A DNA stretch of 64,000 bases from Epiperipatus broadwayi (GCA_028023455.1 JAQFVV010000063.1:3219081-3283080), one strand, 5' to 3'. Positions 9,617-22,877 are shown, numbered from the stretch's first letter. Program-made: numbers and translations. The notes: a model not told the origin generated them from the sequence alone.

Positions 9617-9770
9617 ATAAACATTTATTTTAGCACTGTTTCTAATTGTAATACATTTAATCAGCCATTCAAGCTATTGTGCACTTTTATGAGTGTTAAA
9701 CAATAGTTTAAATGGCTGATTAAATGTATTACAATTAGAAACAGCGCTAAAATAAATGTTTATTAACCAA
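9617..9770. repeat. Near-perfect fold-back hairpin
   Basis: Arms of about 64 bases (about 9617-9680 and 9702-9765; AATAAACATTTATTTTAGCA and its complement at the ends) surround a loop of about 21 bases. Very few mismatches are seen, so it is young or kept by gene conversion. No coding content. Confidence 0.7.
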
Positions 9771-10112
9771 TAAGAAAAAAATAATTCTGAACTTTTACAT
9801 TTGAATATAAGAACTTACACAATAAGTTATTGGTACTATTTTCAAAACCACTGTTTAATATTATTAGTGTCCCATTGATTCATTTAGATATTTCAAAATT
9901 AGAAGAGGCCAAATTAAATTTCATAATGAATTTAATATGATATACCAATATTTTGTAGAATAAAATCATCTATCTATCTATTGGTTTAATTAAAGTTATT
10001 TTGTGCAAAATATGAGTTTAATTAATTCTAAATTGTCACCTTTTTGCAAAAGTATTATCCTAAAGTTAAGAAGTTGGATAATTCCCATCAAAGTGCACAA
10101 CATTTTATGTAC

Positions 10113-10379
10113 AGACAAAACTCTCCGTATAGTAGTTCTACTCAGTGCAAGCCAGAGTAATCAATGGATGCAAGAAGGTTTGTGCATAAAATCTATATTT
10201 AGTGTCTACTCATCCAATATCCCCATATGAGTAGGACTAGATATGGATTTTATGCACAAACCTTGCATCCATTGATTACTCTGGCTTGTATTTAGTGGCA
10301 CTACTGCATGGAGAGTTTTGCCTGTTTTAACAGCTTGAACAAGCATAAGAAATGGTGATCATGTTAAGTTTAGTGGTTT
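10113..10379. mobile_element. HHR-family element, locus 2 (core deleted)
   Basis: Flanked by a 14 bp duplication with one mismatch (AACATTTTATGTAC at 10099-10112, AACATTTTATATAC at 10380-10393). It has only the outer halves of the inverted unit, joined at about 10225. The HHRs and the stretch between them are missing. Confidence 0.75.
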
Positions 10380-10393
10380 AACATTTTATATAC

Positions 10394-11500
10394 TTATATT
10401 AAAATATGTAATAATCAATGAATTTTACTAGCTAGCACAGTGTCAGATAGAAGTATTTATATTGAGTAAAAAATATACATTGCTTTTATTATCATTATTA
10501 CTTTCTATATTATTACCATTACTATTATTAATATTTGCTACTGCTTAAATGAGCATACAATTATGCAAATTTATTTACTTAAATTTTTTAGAACTATTTT
10601 AAATTAACTTTTTTAGATCTTTTACATTTTTGACACCAATCTTGAATTCAGTTCCAAATTATTAGCGATTGTATTACCTAAAGAGTTCTCATCAGATACA
10701 TATATTTTTATACGCATTCCTATTATTTTTAATTAATAATGAGGCTTTACATGTCCATATGTATTTTCATACAAAAGAAAAAAAACATGTTAGTACTGCT
10801 ATAAATATATTTAAAAATTTAGACAGTTTCACAAACTTATAATCCTCTTGTCTTCAGATAGTAATAATAAATTCACAATAATATGTGTTCCTTATCAACC
10901 TAAGTTATTAATGACAGTTATTTAAAATAAAAAAAGTGAAATGAAAGCAAGAGATTAATTGTTTTTAAATTAAAATCTAGATTTTAATAAAATAGCATCA
11001 ATATTCCATGTTCCAAGTATTTGGTATTTGAAACAAATGTAGACTTTGAAGCTAATTGAATATACTACAAGGCTTCAGAAACACTTTATGTTGTATAGTT
11101 ATTTATTGATTATCCACAAATCGTATATATAACCATCATTCCAGCATATTAGCTCATATTGTTTATCTATGATATAAAAAAGAGCAAAGATACAGTTACA
11201 ACTGCCAATTTTAAAATAATTTTAAGGATAATAATTACAATTATATTTTATTAAACTAGGACCATTATTCTCTAGCTAAAAATAACTATATATACATTTT
11301 TAAGTCACTATGTGACATTTATTTGGATTGGCTAATAGCTATGTATCTTACAAGAAAAAGAAAAAAATTGCATCCTGAAGGTATTTCAAATCACAAACTC
11401 AAACCTCAATGTTATGGCTTCTAAGATTATATTATTATTTTTTTTTTTACTTTTGATGATATTTATATTTCTATAAGTTTTAATATGGTAATGAAATTTT
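10394..11500. other. Unassigned AT-rich sequence
   Basis: No coding region, RNA gene or named repeat found. Confidence 0.4.
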
Positions 11501-11669
11501 CTTTACACACAGCCATCAAGTAAGGATTGAATTGTACTATGGCACACATTAGATGTTATTGTAGATGAAGTTATGGTGAAGAGGTTGTTGAGATTTTTAA
11601 CAAAAAATAAAATTAAACATGTATTTGGTCAAAGGTTTGTAATGATGGTATTTTAGATATGATAAAATG

Positions 11670-12093
11670 TTGGACTATTTTTATCATCTATCATTAAATG
11701 ATGTGGAAAGTATTGAAAATTTTAAACTTTATTTAAACTTTTTCTAATACAATTGACCTTGTATAATTTGCATATAATTACAATGAATTACTTCACTCAG
11801 AGCTATGAATATGAGAACATGCCTCTCGAAAGCACTCAGCGGAGAAATTTAACTATAAAAGTAAACAGTAGCTTTACAGTTTGGGTGTTGGCAGTGCTTA
11901 TATTGTTTTACTATAATTTTGGCATGCAAAGTTTTCAAAACAAATTTGTATTAAAACAATTGTTAGTAATAGTACACAAATAGACAACACAGGCTAGTAG
12001 ATTTGTGTGTTATTACTAGAAAAATGTAAATAAAGTTTAAAATTTTCTAGACAGTCAATATCATTTAATGTCAGATGATGAAAATAGCCCAAT
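11670..12093. mobile_element. Non-autonomous element with PLE-like terminal inverted repeats
   Basis: Terminal arms at 11670-11735 and 12026-12093 are inverted copies (TTGGACTATTTTTATCATC and complement). They share the outermost sequence with the PLE pair at 914-3965. The interior of about 290 bp has TTGTTAGTAATAGTACACAAAT, again like the PLE tail, but no RT or endonuclease. It is read as an internally deleted PLE dimer. Confidence 0.6.
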
Positions 12094-12099
12094 ATATTA

Positions 12100-13160
12100 T
12101 CACATAGACAAATATAAATACAATAAATATGAATCATGTATGACTGATCATTTTATTAAAATATTAATATGAGTAATGCTAATGCAAATCATATTTTGGG
12201 TAAAAATCATTTATTCGTTTTAAAAAATATATATAAGAATAGAAAAATCAGCAATTTAGTTTTCTCTTTAGTTTATAGCATGCCTTCAAAGGATGATGAA
12301 GAAAAAATATTGTTTATCAATAACTACAATATTTATTTAATCCAAACATTTCATTTGAATTTTTGTTTAAAATTTGCACATTCACATTTTTCTGACTCAT
12401 TCAGTATAATACTTAGTTATCTGTTAAACAAGCAGTAATTGGATAGTATCCAGGTTACCTGTGGGCTGGATATCTAGAACATTTTTTAGATTATTTAGAA
12501 ATTATTATATATGTATTTAAAATCTGTTCAAGGTCTACTGGGTATGTAAATGTAATAACCAGTACATTACAAGACCTAATGTAGTACGTGCAAATGTACA
12601 AGTCAGTTTATTCAATTGCATATTAGTATATACTTATTCACATATTTTAATCTAAAAAGTAAAGTTAAACTTTAGAGTTCAAGAATGATAGGTGTAAAAC
12701 ATTTCACTTGCCAACAAAAGCCATATTCTCTTATAAGTCTTTTTTTCAGTCATTGACATTAATTTGACTAATGTAAATTAACTGGGACCTTTATTCTTTG
12801 ATTAACAATAGATAAATACATATTTACTAACCATTAATTGGGTGTCTGGATTAATTGTGGGATAGTTATTTTTAAAAAAAAATTGTTATGCTTACGATTT
12901 GAAAAAAAAAAGCCTCTGCCCTGGACATAAAATCCAGTCAATGACTAGTAGCACAAATGATTGCACTATGCTATCTTTCAATTTTAATACTTTTACTCCA
13001 TCATTTATAAACAGAGATTTTAGGAGAAGCGATAGCCCTAGAATGCTTTACGATCACTTTCCATTTGCAAATTTATACACCAATTACATACATAAAGAAA
13101 AAACAGTCTTAAAATAGTTCCACTGTGTTCAAAAGTACTGCTTTGTTCCAAATAAATAAC
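12100..13160. other. Unassigned AT-rich sequence
   Basis: Small open frames here lack any family feature and codon structure; nothing supportable was found. Confidence 0.4.
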
Positions 13161-13164
13161 TAGT

Positions 13165-13250
13165 ATTCCATGGTTTGGGAGTTGGTGAAAGATGAACTAC
13201 TTAGGTAAAAAAATCGCAAACCTAGTTTCGAATCACAGTCAATGTTCTAC
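13165..13250 (+). repeat. tRNA-derived SINE-like remnant
   Basis: GGTTTGGGAGTTGGTGAAAG (A-box-like) followed at tRNA spacing by AGTTTCGAATCACAG (B-box-like). No closed acceptor stem; weak but consistent with the other tRNA-like pieces in the window. Confidence 0.35.
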
Positions 13251-13259
13251 TGATATGCC

Positions 13260-14920
13260 AAAAAGCACTTAACACATATAAATAAAAAGAGAAAAAAACT
13301 GTTTACATAATTAAAAAAAAGTTAAATATTTAACAAATAAGTTTCAAGATTATATCATGCAAGCAATAAATTATGAATAATATTTATTTTTAGCACAGGA
13401 AGTATTAAATAATAAACGAGGAAAGTAAATCAATATAAAAATTAATATGTAGGAGAAATTCAAAAATTGTAAAACAGCATTCTCTGTAATATTATTACAA
13501 TTATTTTTCAAAACAATTTCTAAGTTTTGTTATTATTTGGCTTTTTTTTTTATGTATATTTAAAATAAAAGATGTTAAGTTTATTACGACTAATCTTTCC
13601 AAAAGGCAAATTTGTAAAAATATCCCATATTGTAGATTACATTCACATACAACAGAAGATTCAATGTAAGCGTGCAAGTTTCACTTTTTGTTCTCCAATG
13701 GGATATTTTAAAACGTTAACATTTTCTTTCCATAATCTATATAATGAATTCTGTAGTTAAAGAAACATCTGAAATAGTAATTACGGTAGTTTTGGATTTT
13801 ATATTCCAAATAACTTTTTCATCTATAGACATATAAGCTGTGCAATTATTTTAGTAAGAAGTCATCACCCGGATACCGAATATGTCAGCTAAATTAAAAT
13901 AACAATTTCTGTAGAAAATGTGAACAAAGGATACAAGAAAAAAAAAACTAAAATTTTAATTAGGCCTGTTCTAAGCCGGGATACAATGCATCTAGATGGC
14001 ACACCATAAGGGCAGCATAAACAAAATCATCTTAATTAATAAAAAATTTAAATCAATAGGTAATCAAAAGAATAATTAAAAAAAAAAAACAACGGATGCT
14101 TCAACCCTTGATGTTACTGATTTTAAGTGATTATTTTATTTTATTCTAGGTGTTATTTATGTGCTGTATTGTTTTATCAATTAAACTAGGTCTGTGATTA
14201 CGTGTCTATGGTGTTTCTGAGACAGACAACTTTATAGTATTTGGAACTGTTTCATCAACATTTTTATTATACATACGTTTACAGCCATCTAGTGACTGAT
14301 TCATTAATTAATTTTACTCCTGAATTAAATCAAATCAAATAAAAGTAATCTCATAATTCAAACTTATATGTAAATGTTATATATTGTAATTAAACTTCAA
14401 ATTAAAAAAAAAATTGAATTTATTATTATTAAGATTTTTTTTTTTTGAAAATGAGCAGTATAATTTTGCACCCGGGTGGCTTGGTCATGAAATTCAGATG
14501 TTTGTTATTTCTAATTCATCAACCAAATGAAAATACTTCACAAAATGCATGCTTAATGAAAGAGGGCAATCTAATTGTTTGCCCTAGGATAATTGCAATG
14601 CAATGGAACTGAGATGATGATGCTGTAATAAAAACTAAAAAAACTTGAAAGTCCATAAGATGTGTTTATTTCTTTTACTCTTACCCTAATTTACACCACA
14701 TAAATGAAATTATTATATTTGTAATCAATGACTAACATGTTGTTGGAAAACTGCGGTTTTTTCATTAAACTTAGTTGATACATTGTTACTTTTAGAAGTC
14801 ATTTCACTGGGGAAAAAACACTAAAGTATATTCTATACACAACTGAGAATTAAATTCACAATGATGAAAATAGGGCATTTATTATTTTTCTTCAAAGAGG
14901 ATCAAGAACTAAAGGTCAAA
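13260..14920. other. Unassigned sequence
   Basis: Mostly A/T-rich. Slightly richer patches near 13960-14030 and 14460-14620 (for example GCACCCGGGTGGCTTGGTCA) may be old repeats but match nothing I can name. Confidence 0.35.
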
Positions 14921-15010
14921 TTGTAGGATATTACTATATATATATATCAATGAATACATTAAATTTCTTTTTAAAACTTGTTTTTATATGACTATAATAA
15001 AAATAAAATA

Positions 15011-15060
15011 CATCCAATGTTTCAACTATTTTATATAGACTTTTTCAAGGAACACTAAAA
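15011..15060 (-). ncRNA. Degenerate HHR-like string, left end of PLE copy C
   Basis: On the minus strand, CTTGAAAAAG is followed by ACTA/TAGT as a short stem and TTGAAAC. It occupies the same position as HHRs in other PLEs. The cores are off-consensus, so it is probably inactive. Its mirror is at 16423-16462. Confidence 0.35.
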
Positions 15061-15324
15061 AATAAAAATATATACTAATAAATACCACATATTTCAAATA
15101 AATGCAAAAATATTAAAAAATACTAAAAATTCTCTCTACCTCAACACCTTTTGTATTACAAATAATTTCAACTTAATCAAAATTTTTTACATTTATATAC
15201 CCATCCAAAAAAAATACCTTAAAAACATTTAATTAACAAACCCCTTTTTTTTCTATTAACATCTTGTTTAATTCAGGTTTAATTTCATTAATGTAAATTC
15301 CTTTCTTTATGATTCTTTCATGGT

Positions 15325-15552
15325 ATGACATATATATATATTATGGTTTTTAATGGTAATAAAAGAAAGACAGATAATTTTTTGAAATATATTAATAGTA
15401 AAGATGAGAAAATTAAATTTACTATGGAAGAAGACAATATTAATATTCTTGAATATATGGATGTTAAGATAATTAAAAAAATTGGTAATAATAGTAATGT
15501 TATTATAGAAACTTCTGTATATAGAAAAAATATTTTTTGGATTATTAAATAA
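15325..15552 (+). pseudogene. PLE copy C: C-terminal RT fragment
   Basis: Residues such as FLKYINSKDEKIKFTMEED, then ILEYMDVKI and TSVYRKN match the segment after the PLE RT catalytic core (usual form IKFTMEEE, then LPFLDV and TSVYRKPT). Translation stops at 15552 and only decayed frames follow until the GIY-YIG region. The catalytic part of the RT is absent. Confidence 0.7.
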
Positions 15553-15941
15553 TTGGTTATCAAATATCAATAATCATAGTAAAATAAATATTATTAATAA
15601 TAAAATTCTTAGAACAATTAAATTATGTTCAAATAATTATTTGTTTAAAAGTGAGATTAATATGATAAAGCATGAGTATTTTATAGATGATTATCCTAGA
15701 TATTATTAAACATTTATTTTCTAATAAAAATATTGATAAAATAAAGAATAGAACAAGATTAAATTAAAAAAAAGGTAATTTATATTGGTTTCGATTTATC
15801 CCAAGATTTGTTTGTTAAAGTTAGAAAATTATTTAAATGATTAATAAGAAATATAATGTTTTTATTTATCCAGTTTATAAAAAGACAAAAAGTTTAATTT
15901 TTTAAATTAATAATAATAAGGAATGTAATAATTTAGAAATT

Positions 15942-16256
15942 ATGAATTCAATTTACATAATAAAATGTTTGAATTGTTTTAAAAAGAATATAGAGATGTC
16001 ATATGTTGGGACTATAAAAAGTAAATTGGAAACTGGATTAAAACAGCATTTAAGTGATAAAAATTCTGCTATTTACAATCATATGAATAAATTTAAACAT
16101 AAAGATTTTGAAATAAAACCTGTAGAATATATAAGGTCATACCATGAAAGAATGATAAAGGAAAGAATTTACATTAGTGAAATTAAACCTAAATTAAATG
16201 AGATGTTAATAGAAAAGAAAAAGAAAATAATAGGTTTATTAATTAAATGTTTTTAG
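15942..16256 (+). pseudogene. PLE copy C: GIY-YIG endonuclease domain
   Basis: A reading frame of 104 residues. IYIIKCLNC is the GIY-side strand with the Cys pair seen in PLE endonucleases, and SYVGTIKSKLETGLKQH is the YIG strand with the following helix. Then come SAIYNHMNKFKHKDF (the His-containing segment) and ERIYISEIKPKLNE at the end. The domain nicks DNA for target-primed reverse transcription in PLEs. It is the best preserved coding segment of any PLE here. YVG in place of YIG, and loss of its RT frame, mean the element is dead. The Met start is only the first in the frame; the domain was the C-terminal part of a larger protein. Confidence 0.75.
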
Positions 16257-16422
16257 GGTATTTTTTTTAGATGGATATATAAATGTAAAAAAATTGATTA
16301 AGTTGAGATTGTAATAGAAAAAGTGTTAAGGTAAATAGAATTTTTAGTATTTTTTAATATTTTTACATTTATTTGGAATATGTGATATTTATTATTATAT
16401 ATTTGTGTTTTTATTTTTTAAT

Positions 16423-16462
16423 GTTCCTTGAAAAAGACTATATAAAATAGTTGAAATGTTGG
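16423..16462 (+). ncRNA. Degenerate HHR-like string, right end of PLE copy C
   Basis: CTTGAAAAAG, short stem ACTA/TAGT with loop TATAAAA, then TTGAAATG. The core positions have drifted; called from position in the element more than from sequence. Confidence 0.35.
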
Positions 16463-16609
16463 ATGTATTTTATTTTTATTACAATCATATAAAAACAAGT
16501 TTTAAAAAGAAGTTTGCTGTATTCATTGACATATATGAAAAATTATGAACTATTTTGAAAAAAAAATTTGTAGATGATATTTTAAATTCATTAATTTAGG
16601 ATATTACTG

Positions 16610-17500
16610 TGCTTATATGTAATCTAATAAACACAGGTTCATTCAATATGGTTAAATATTTTATTATGAACTTATATTTAATTTATATATTTACATTACT
16701 GTCTGATATACTGTTTGCCTGATATGGTTGGCTAGATATAATGTGCAGTTGCTGTATAACTATTGAATCATGGGATTCAGGTGCCCTCCTAGGTATGCCT
16801 AATACAGTATTGCTTCATGCCCAGATATGATGACACTTTCAGATGGCAGCTTATCAGTATTTAGCAGCCTCTTATTTGACCACAAATGTGCCTTGATGCT
16901 TTTGTCATCAGATATGGGGTAACCAGTATAATATCCATTATTACCTGACTCTACTTTCAAATAAATTTTTAATTTAAATCCAGATCTCCTTTCTTAATAG
17001 GAGAAATTGGATTCACAGAGCATCTTAATCTATTAGCCTGCTTCAGTCATTTGTTATATTTTATCTATACATATATTCATTGGACTTTAGTGATGGATGC
17101 TGAATCCAAATCTGAGCATGATAAGATTGTAATCTGGACAAGTCCATTACTTAAAGGTAAGTTGATGTATTCTTCTAAAGTAGGATGTTTAGTGATATTA
17201 CATTTACATTGTAACTATCTTTAAATATTTTTAAATTAAATAAAAATCAGAACACACTGTCAAAACATTTAATCTTGATCCTTCATTTTCACAGATTTGT
17301 GAATGTAAAAATAAATGAAAATAAAAAATATTGAAATTATAATAACAGTATTTAAAACCATTAAACACTTCTAGAAAGTGAATCTATAGCATGAGAAGTT
17401 CTAAAGAAATTGTATGAGTAGATCAATGTCTGCTTTGTAATGTTGGATGTCTTGACTGTTGAAAAACTATTTATAATATTGTTGTAAAACCTCTAAATCT
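16610..17500. other. Unassigned sequence with one weak tRNA-like patch
   Basis: No gene. Near 16716-16795, ATGGTTGGCTAGATATAATG and GGGATTCAGGTGCCC look faintly like A and B boxes, too weak to call separately. Confidence 0.3.
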
Positions 17501-18450
17501 TTGTCTAAATAGGTAAAAGATGGCTTCTGGAGGGTCCTTTAGTTAGCTTTAAAAAATTTAGTTGCTTAATATTTATGAGGAAAAAATATCTAAATTTAAT
17601 TTAAAATGATAAGAATTTATCAATGTGAAATTCATAAAAAAATTTCACGATACATGATGTCATCTGTGATAGTTTCTTTATTATTAAATTTACCCTGTGT
17701 TGTGGTATTTTTCATTTCAATTTTTAGACAAATGAATTAATATCTCTAGAATATCTTGTGTACAATACTGTTTGCAAAAGCAAGGATTCTCTAAGTAGAT
17801 GCGATATTAGATAAATAATGTTAGTCTCTATATTCCAGTATTTTTAATTGTTGTAGGTTTAAAAATACCTAAGTTTCTTTATTTAACTTTAAAAAATTTA
17901 ATTATTTAATATTTATAAGAGGAAAAAATGTAGCAGTAGGTAAATAATGTTAGCATCTACATACTGATTTTAAAGGCAAACAAGATTACAATACAGAAAT
18001 CATACAAAAATTTCACAGTACACAATGTTGTCTATGACAGTTTCTTTATTATTAAGTTTTCTCTGTGTGGTGAGATTTTTCAATTCAATTCAGTTAATAG
18101 CTTCGGAACATTCAATGTAAAATTGTTCATGTGATAAGGGGAATATGAATCAATAGTTCAGGCACTATATTTCACAATTATTAATTGCTATAGGCTTACA
18201 AATTGCTAAGTTTTTTAACTTCAAAAATTTTATTATTTAATATTTATGAGTAAAAAATGTTGTTAATTTTAAAGATAAATATTTTTTTTAAAAAAGATAA
18301 ATAATGTTAACTTCTACATTTTACAATTTTTAATTATTGTACGCTTACAAATAACTAAGTTTCTTTATTCAGTTTTAACAAATTTAATTTTTTAGTATTT
18401 GTGAAAGAAGAAACATTGCTATACATAAATAACGTTAGCATCTGCACATC
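17500..18450 (+). repeat. Diverged tandem repeat cluster
   Basis: Phrases recur in order: TAGGTTTAAAAATACCTAAG (17855), TAGGCTTACAAATTGCTAAG (18192), TACGCTTACAAATAACTAAG (18338). GTTTCTTTATTATTAA near 17674 and 18040 and AAATAATGTTAG at several places also repeat. Spacings are irregular (about 340-370 and 146 bases), as in an old, eroded tandem array. Confidence 0.5.
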
Positions 18451-19436
18451 ATTTATCTTCCTAGGCTATATCTTGCAAATAAGGAAATATTAACAACTCA
18501 TAAAAGTAAAATTGTATTCCTTTTTTGAATTTCTTTTAAATATTTTAATATTTATTTCATAGCCTGTAGGCTGAGCTTGATGGAGACGCATGAATAAGTA
18601 GCAAAATATATAACAATAGTTTCAGACAGCTAGAGTTTATATATTTCATTTTCTCTAAGTAATGCTAAATGTTCAAATATTAGCTATAATATCTCACTAT
18701 TTATAAACAGAAATAAGGCAAACAATTGGTAAAAAAAAAAAAAAAACCAAAGAGTTAAATATTATCTGATCAAGATGATTCGGTCCATATTTTTATTCAA
18801 CACAGGTCTATATGTAAATACTAAAGAAATTACAAAGTATAATACAAATCAAATAATAAAATCTATTTTCAGGCTATATCTTCAACTTCACAAATTATTT
18901 TTTTAACAATATAATAATATTAAAAGAGAATAAAGATCAGGTTAGCAATAATAAAAGAACAATAAAAGAAATTAAGCCACTAATTTTGATTATAAGAGAT
19001 GATACTATTTGTTTCTTATATAAGGTTTTTGATTTTGATTTCTTTGACTTAATTTACCTACAGTCAAAATGATTAAGAATTGAATCGTTGCCTTAAGTAA
19101 AAGTTGTCAAACATAAAATTCCTATTAAAAATGTTAGCATAATAACTGAATAAATGCTGTTTTGAAGAAATATATCATTTGTTTATCTTTCTTTTTATAT
19201 ATTTGTCAGTCCATCTTTGCAATTTATTTACATTATTAAATTTTAGATATGTGAATTTTTATATCCAATTATTTTTTCCATGTATCTATTTATTCATCTG
19301 CCTATTTGTCTACTATCTGTCTGTTATATATCCATTATCTTCTTATCAACTAACTTCAGTGTGTGACTACCTGTCTATCTGTATATTCTATATATCAGTG
19401 ATGGCTTATCACTAGCTGAAATTCAAATATAGTGAA

Positions 19437-19577
19437 TTAGTACAAACCAATGCTAGAACATTTTACCAACTCTACCTGTATTTACAAAAATAAAGTCTGA
19501 ATAAACAGCTTTTTAGACTTTTTGTTTGTAAATATAGATAGTACTGCTGAAATTTTCTAGTATTGGTTTGTACTATT
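19437..19577. repeat. Imperfect palindrome
   Basis: Arms at about 19437-19499 and 19513-19577 (TAGTACAAACCAATGCTAGA and complement). It lies directly upstream of the worn HHR-like sequence at 19612-19655. Confidence 0.6.
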
Positions 19578-19611
19578 TTACTTTATCTATTTGTATGTTG
19601 ATATTTTCATC

Positions 19612-19655
19612 TTTCTCATTGACAAAGGCCATGATTTAGAAACTAGTTTAGAGAT
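19612..19655 (+). ncRNA. Worn HHR-like motif related to the main family
   Basis: TTCTCATTGACAAAGGCC, then GAAACTAGTTTAGAGATAAT follows the main family's order (stem I, core, stem II, GAAACTAGTT, stem I). The first core is mutated (TTGACAA) and stem II is broken. A fainter relative lies near 19975-20030. Confidence 0.4.
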
Positions 19656-20089
19656 AATAATATTAATTATTGCCTTATCATTTAATGTTCATTGGATTAC
19701 TCACACTTACTATATGTAACATTGGAATAGCATGATGAGAACTGCTTCTAAGAGCGTATGTTAAATGTAAGAACAAAACATGTTTTGTGATGTTCTGGTA
19801 ATATACATCATTCTAGCCAAAGATAAAAGGTGCCTACACTTAACATAATATTCAAGTCATTAATATATATATATATATATTCATTGCCCTAATATCAGAC
19901 TTATCCGAAGGCTATTAGCTTAGGAATGTGAATCAGATAAAATTGTTTGCTAGTTGCTTAAGTATAATGGATTCAAAATTCTCATTAATGAAAATCATAA
20001 GCTAAAATAAACTAGTCTATGGTTATATTAGCATTATTATCTAGTGTTCATTGATTATTCAAAATTACAGGATGTAACTCTGGAATAGA

Positions 20090-22870
20090 ACAAAGATAAC
20101 TCCTTTTAAAATCCTATCTATTTAACTATCTTGTGTATCCTTATGTATGTTTGACACAGGGTAAGATGTTTTTCAAATATTTGGAAAATTATTAAACAGA
20201 CTTTTTGGGCTTGATATAGATTTAAACCATGCCTCTTTTATTTTAGACATTTTGGTGAATATGCTATTTCATCATTCTTTATTTTCTCTTCCTGTTTATA
20301 TAAACAACAAATTGTAAAGATTAAGAAAATTTATGTTGATATAAAAAAAATGCAAGGAAAAAAAAAGAAAAATGGAGAAGAAATATTTTGCTGTGAAATA
20401 TGATCTCATACTTTTATTTATATGGTGATAATCTGATAACTAAAGATTTAAATCAAAAATGAAAAGTGTAAATTATAAAAAGGTAAACTTCACGAAATTT
20501 ATTATTTCAATATACCCACATCATGATATACCTATACACATATCTGTTAACACATATGTAATGGAACAAACAAGTCTGAATACATTACTATGACAATTTA
20601 TAAGCAAGTTACCCCAAGAATAATTTGAAATGAACCTGAAAATTATACTTATCTTGTGTTATATCATTGCTAATTTATTTTGTCAGATGTTGCTTGTAAA
20701 TTATCTTACTAACCTATTCGGACTTGTGTGTTCCATGAAATGGGTTTATATTCTTGGTGTTACATATTTGATAAACTGTAATATATTCATTAAAATAATT
20801 AGTATATGTAAGTACATGTCCAAATGAAGGCAAATAATAAAGTAGATTTTTTTCTGTATTTTTAACTTTTTATATCTGACATTTAAAGAAAAAAATTATT
20901 AGGAAATGATATTAATAAAAATGTTTTTATATTTTTGTTTTGTGGGGGTTTTTTTTTTTTACAAGACTAAATAAAGCTTTCTGTCTTTTCAAATTTGTTG
21001 GGTTTTTAGTTATATGATTCCAATGGAAATCTTGCATTCTTTGTGTTTTTGTCTTTATATTAGACGTCTAAGAAATGATTAATTGTTAATATGAAGTTAT
21101 CTAGTATTGATTGAAATGTGCCAAATAGTGGACTAAAAGAAACTTAGTTAAGTCCCTAGACTAAACATTATCATTACTATCCAATTATGTATTTAATCTA
21201 TAAGGGTGAAGAATGGAATAAATTTATTTAGAAATTTGTATCTGTAAGCAAAATTGTATATATGTATTATGTCCTTTGTAGTCAATATTAATAATTAATT
21301 AATGTCAAAATTTAGAGTTAAAATATATGCATATATTGATGGATTTTTTTTGCTACAAAATATAAGGTCATTCTATTTGCTATATATATATGTTTCATTT
21401 TAATAATTGTCTATTATTAAATTAAAAGTTAAAATGACTATGTTTATTGTAGAATTGTTATCACAGACCATAAATCTATCAGCTATAATTAATGCTTATC
21501 TAATGAAGGTAGGGTAAGGTTATAAAAATTAATTATTCTAGTAATTGAATGGAAATGTACATCTTGAGTGAATCTTAAAAATAAAAGCAGATAAAACGAG
21601 GAAATATGTAATTTACTGAGAATAAAGTTTTGTTATATCTCTCCAATTAAATTCCATGAAATATGATGACTACTTGATTAATTTATGAAACCCACATAAT
21701 TCTTAATCTTGACCAGTTTACTTGGTCATAAATATTTGACATTTATGTTTTCCTATTTAATTCATCTTTATCATTTTTTATTGGAAAAGAGTACTGTATT
21801 GTACTTATGAAGAATCCATTCCCCAAAGTATAAATATTTGATGATCTTCCCCTGTTTAATTAAGTTCACAGTCAATCATCACTATTAATGAAGATAAATG
21901 AATAATCTATATGATTGATAAATTATTATATGTGTAATATTGTTTAACCTATGTAAATCATTACGGAATCTTTTCTTTTAAACTGCTCAAATGTCCATAA
22001 ATTAGTCAAATGAATTGTTAGAGCTATATTAAAAACTTGTTTTTTTTTTTTTAAAAAAAATCATTAGCTATTCTAAGATTGGGTTATTTGTGATTTATAT
22101 ACATAAAAAAATAAATAAAGGAATCCAATGTAATTCAAATATTATTTAACATAGTTAGTCAATTATATGTTGTTGTTTTTTTTGTTATTACTCAAAATTT
22201 CAAATAGCAAGAAAGTTATTGGTAACTTTTATATCCTAAAAATAGATATAATGTTATATGTTTATTTATTATTATTTTATTCAGATATCGATGGCATAAA
22301 GTTTATTTTGATTGTTTAATTTTCATTCAAGAATCCAAGCCTAAACAATAAAGCAAAAATCTTTTGAAGTGCATTAGAGAGTGCATAAATAAAAATTTTG
22401 ATATAAAGTCAATACTAACTTTCTAGTTAAAAATACTTTAGAAAACATTTTTATTAGTAAGATTTTTTTAAACCCAAGGATAGATGTAATTAAATCATTT
22501 AAAACATATATGCCTTTGAGTAAATTACAGACTGCTAAGGGTTATTTGCATTTTATTAATATTTAACATGCAACGAATTTTGGCTTAGCTTGCTATTTTA
22601 ATAAAATATAGACATGCAATACCCATTACAGAAATAATTTTTATATTATGAATACTCATACAATTAAGATATAAATGTTTACTTTAAGATCATGGAAATG
22701 TGTATAACTCTTAGTATACTGTCACTTTTATTATTATTACACGGTCAGGGATTATTATGCTGCTATTTGCAATTGTTGGTATGTGAAATATTAATTTCAT
22801 TTTAATAGCACATGGATTAATATTTTTCTATCTTCCCCTAATCTTTAGAATATTATACATTTGAACTAAT
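20090..22870. other. Unassigned AT-rich sequence
   Basis: Homopolymer-rich, low-complexity sequence. No coding region or recognisable repeat was found. Confidence 0.4.
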
Positions 22871-22877
22871 CAGAATG

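Larger units (their letters stand above)
14936..16596 (+). mobile_element. Penelope-like element copy C, inverted 3'-end structure, 12 bp duplication
   Basis: Flanked by a perfect 12 bp duplication TAGGATATTACT (14924-14935 and 16597-16608). A short minus-oriented 3' fragment (about 14936-15325) is joined head to head with a longer plus copy (about 15325-16596). The outer ends match as inverted repeats, and both carry a HHR-like string. The 5' part of the RT is missing in both. Confidence 0.8.

Noticed and set aside
11810-11860. A possible ribozyme in the string CCGCTGAGTGCTTTCGAGAGG (minus strand)
   Set aside because: No hammerhead core order could be fitted; it may be a PLE-internal string only.
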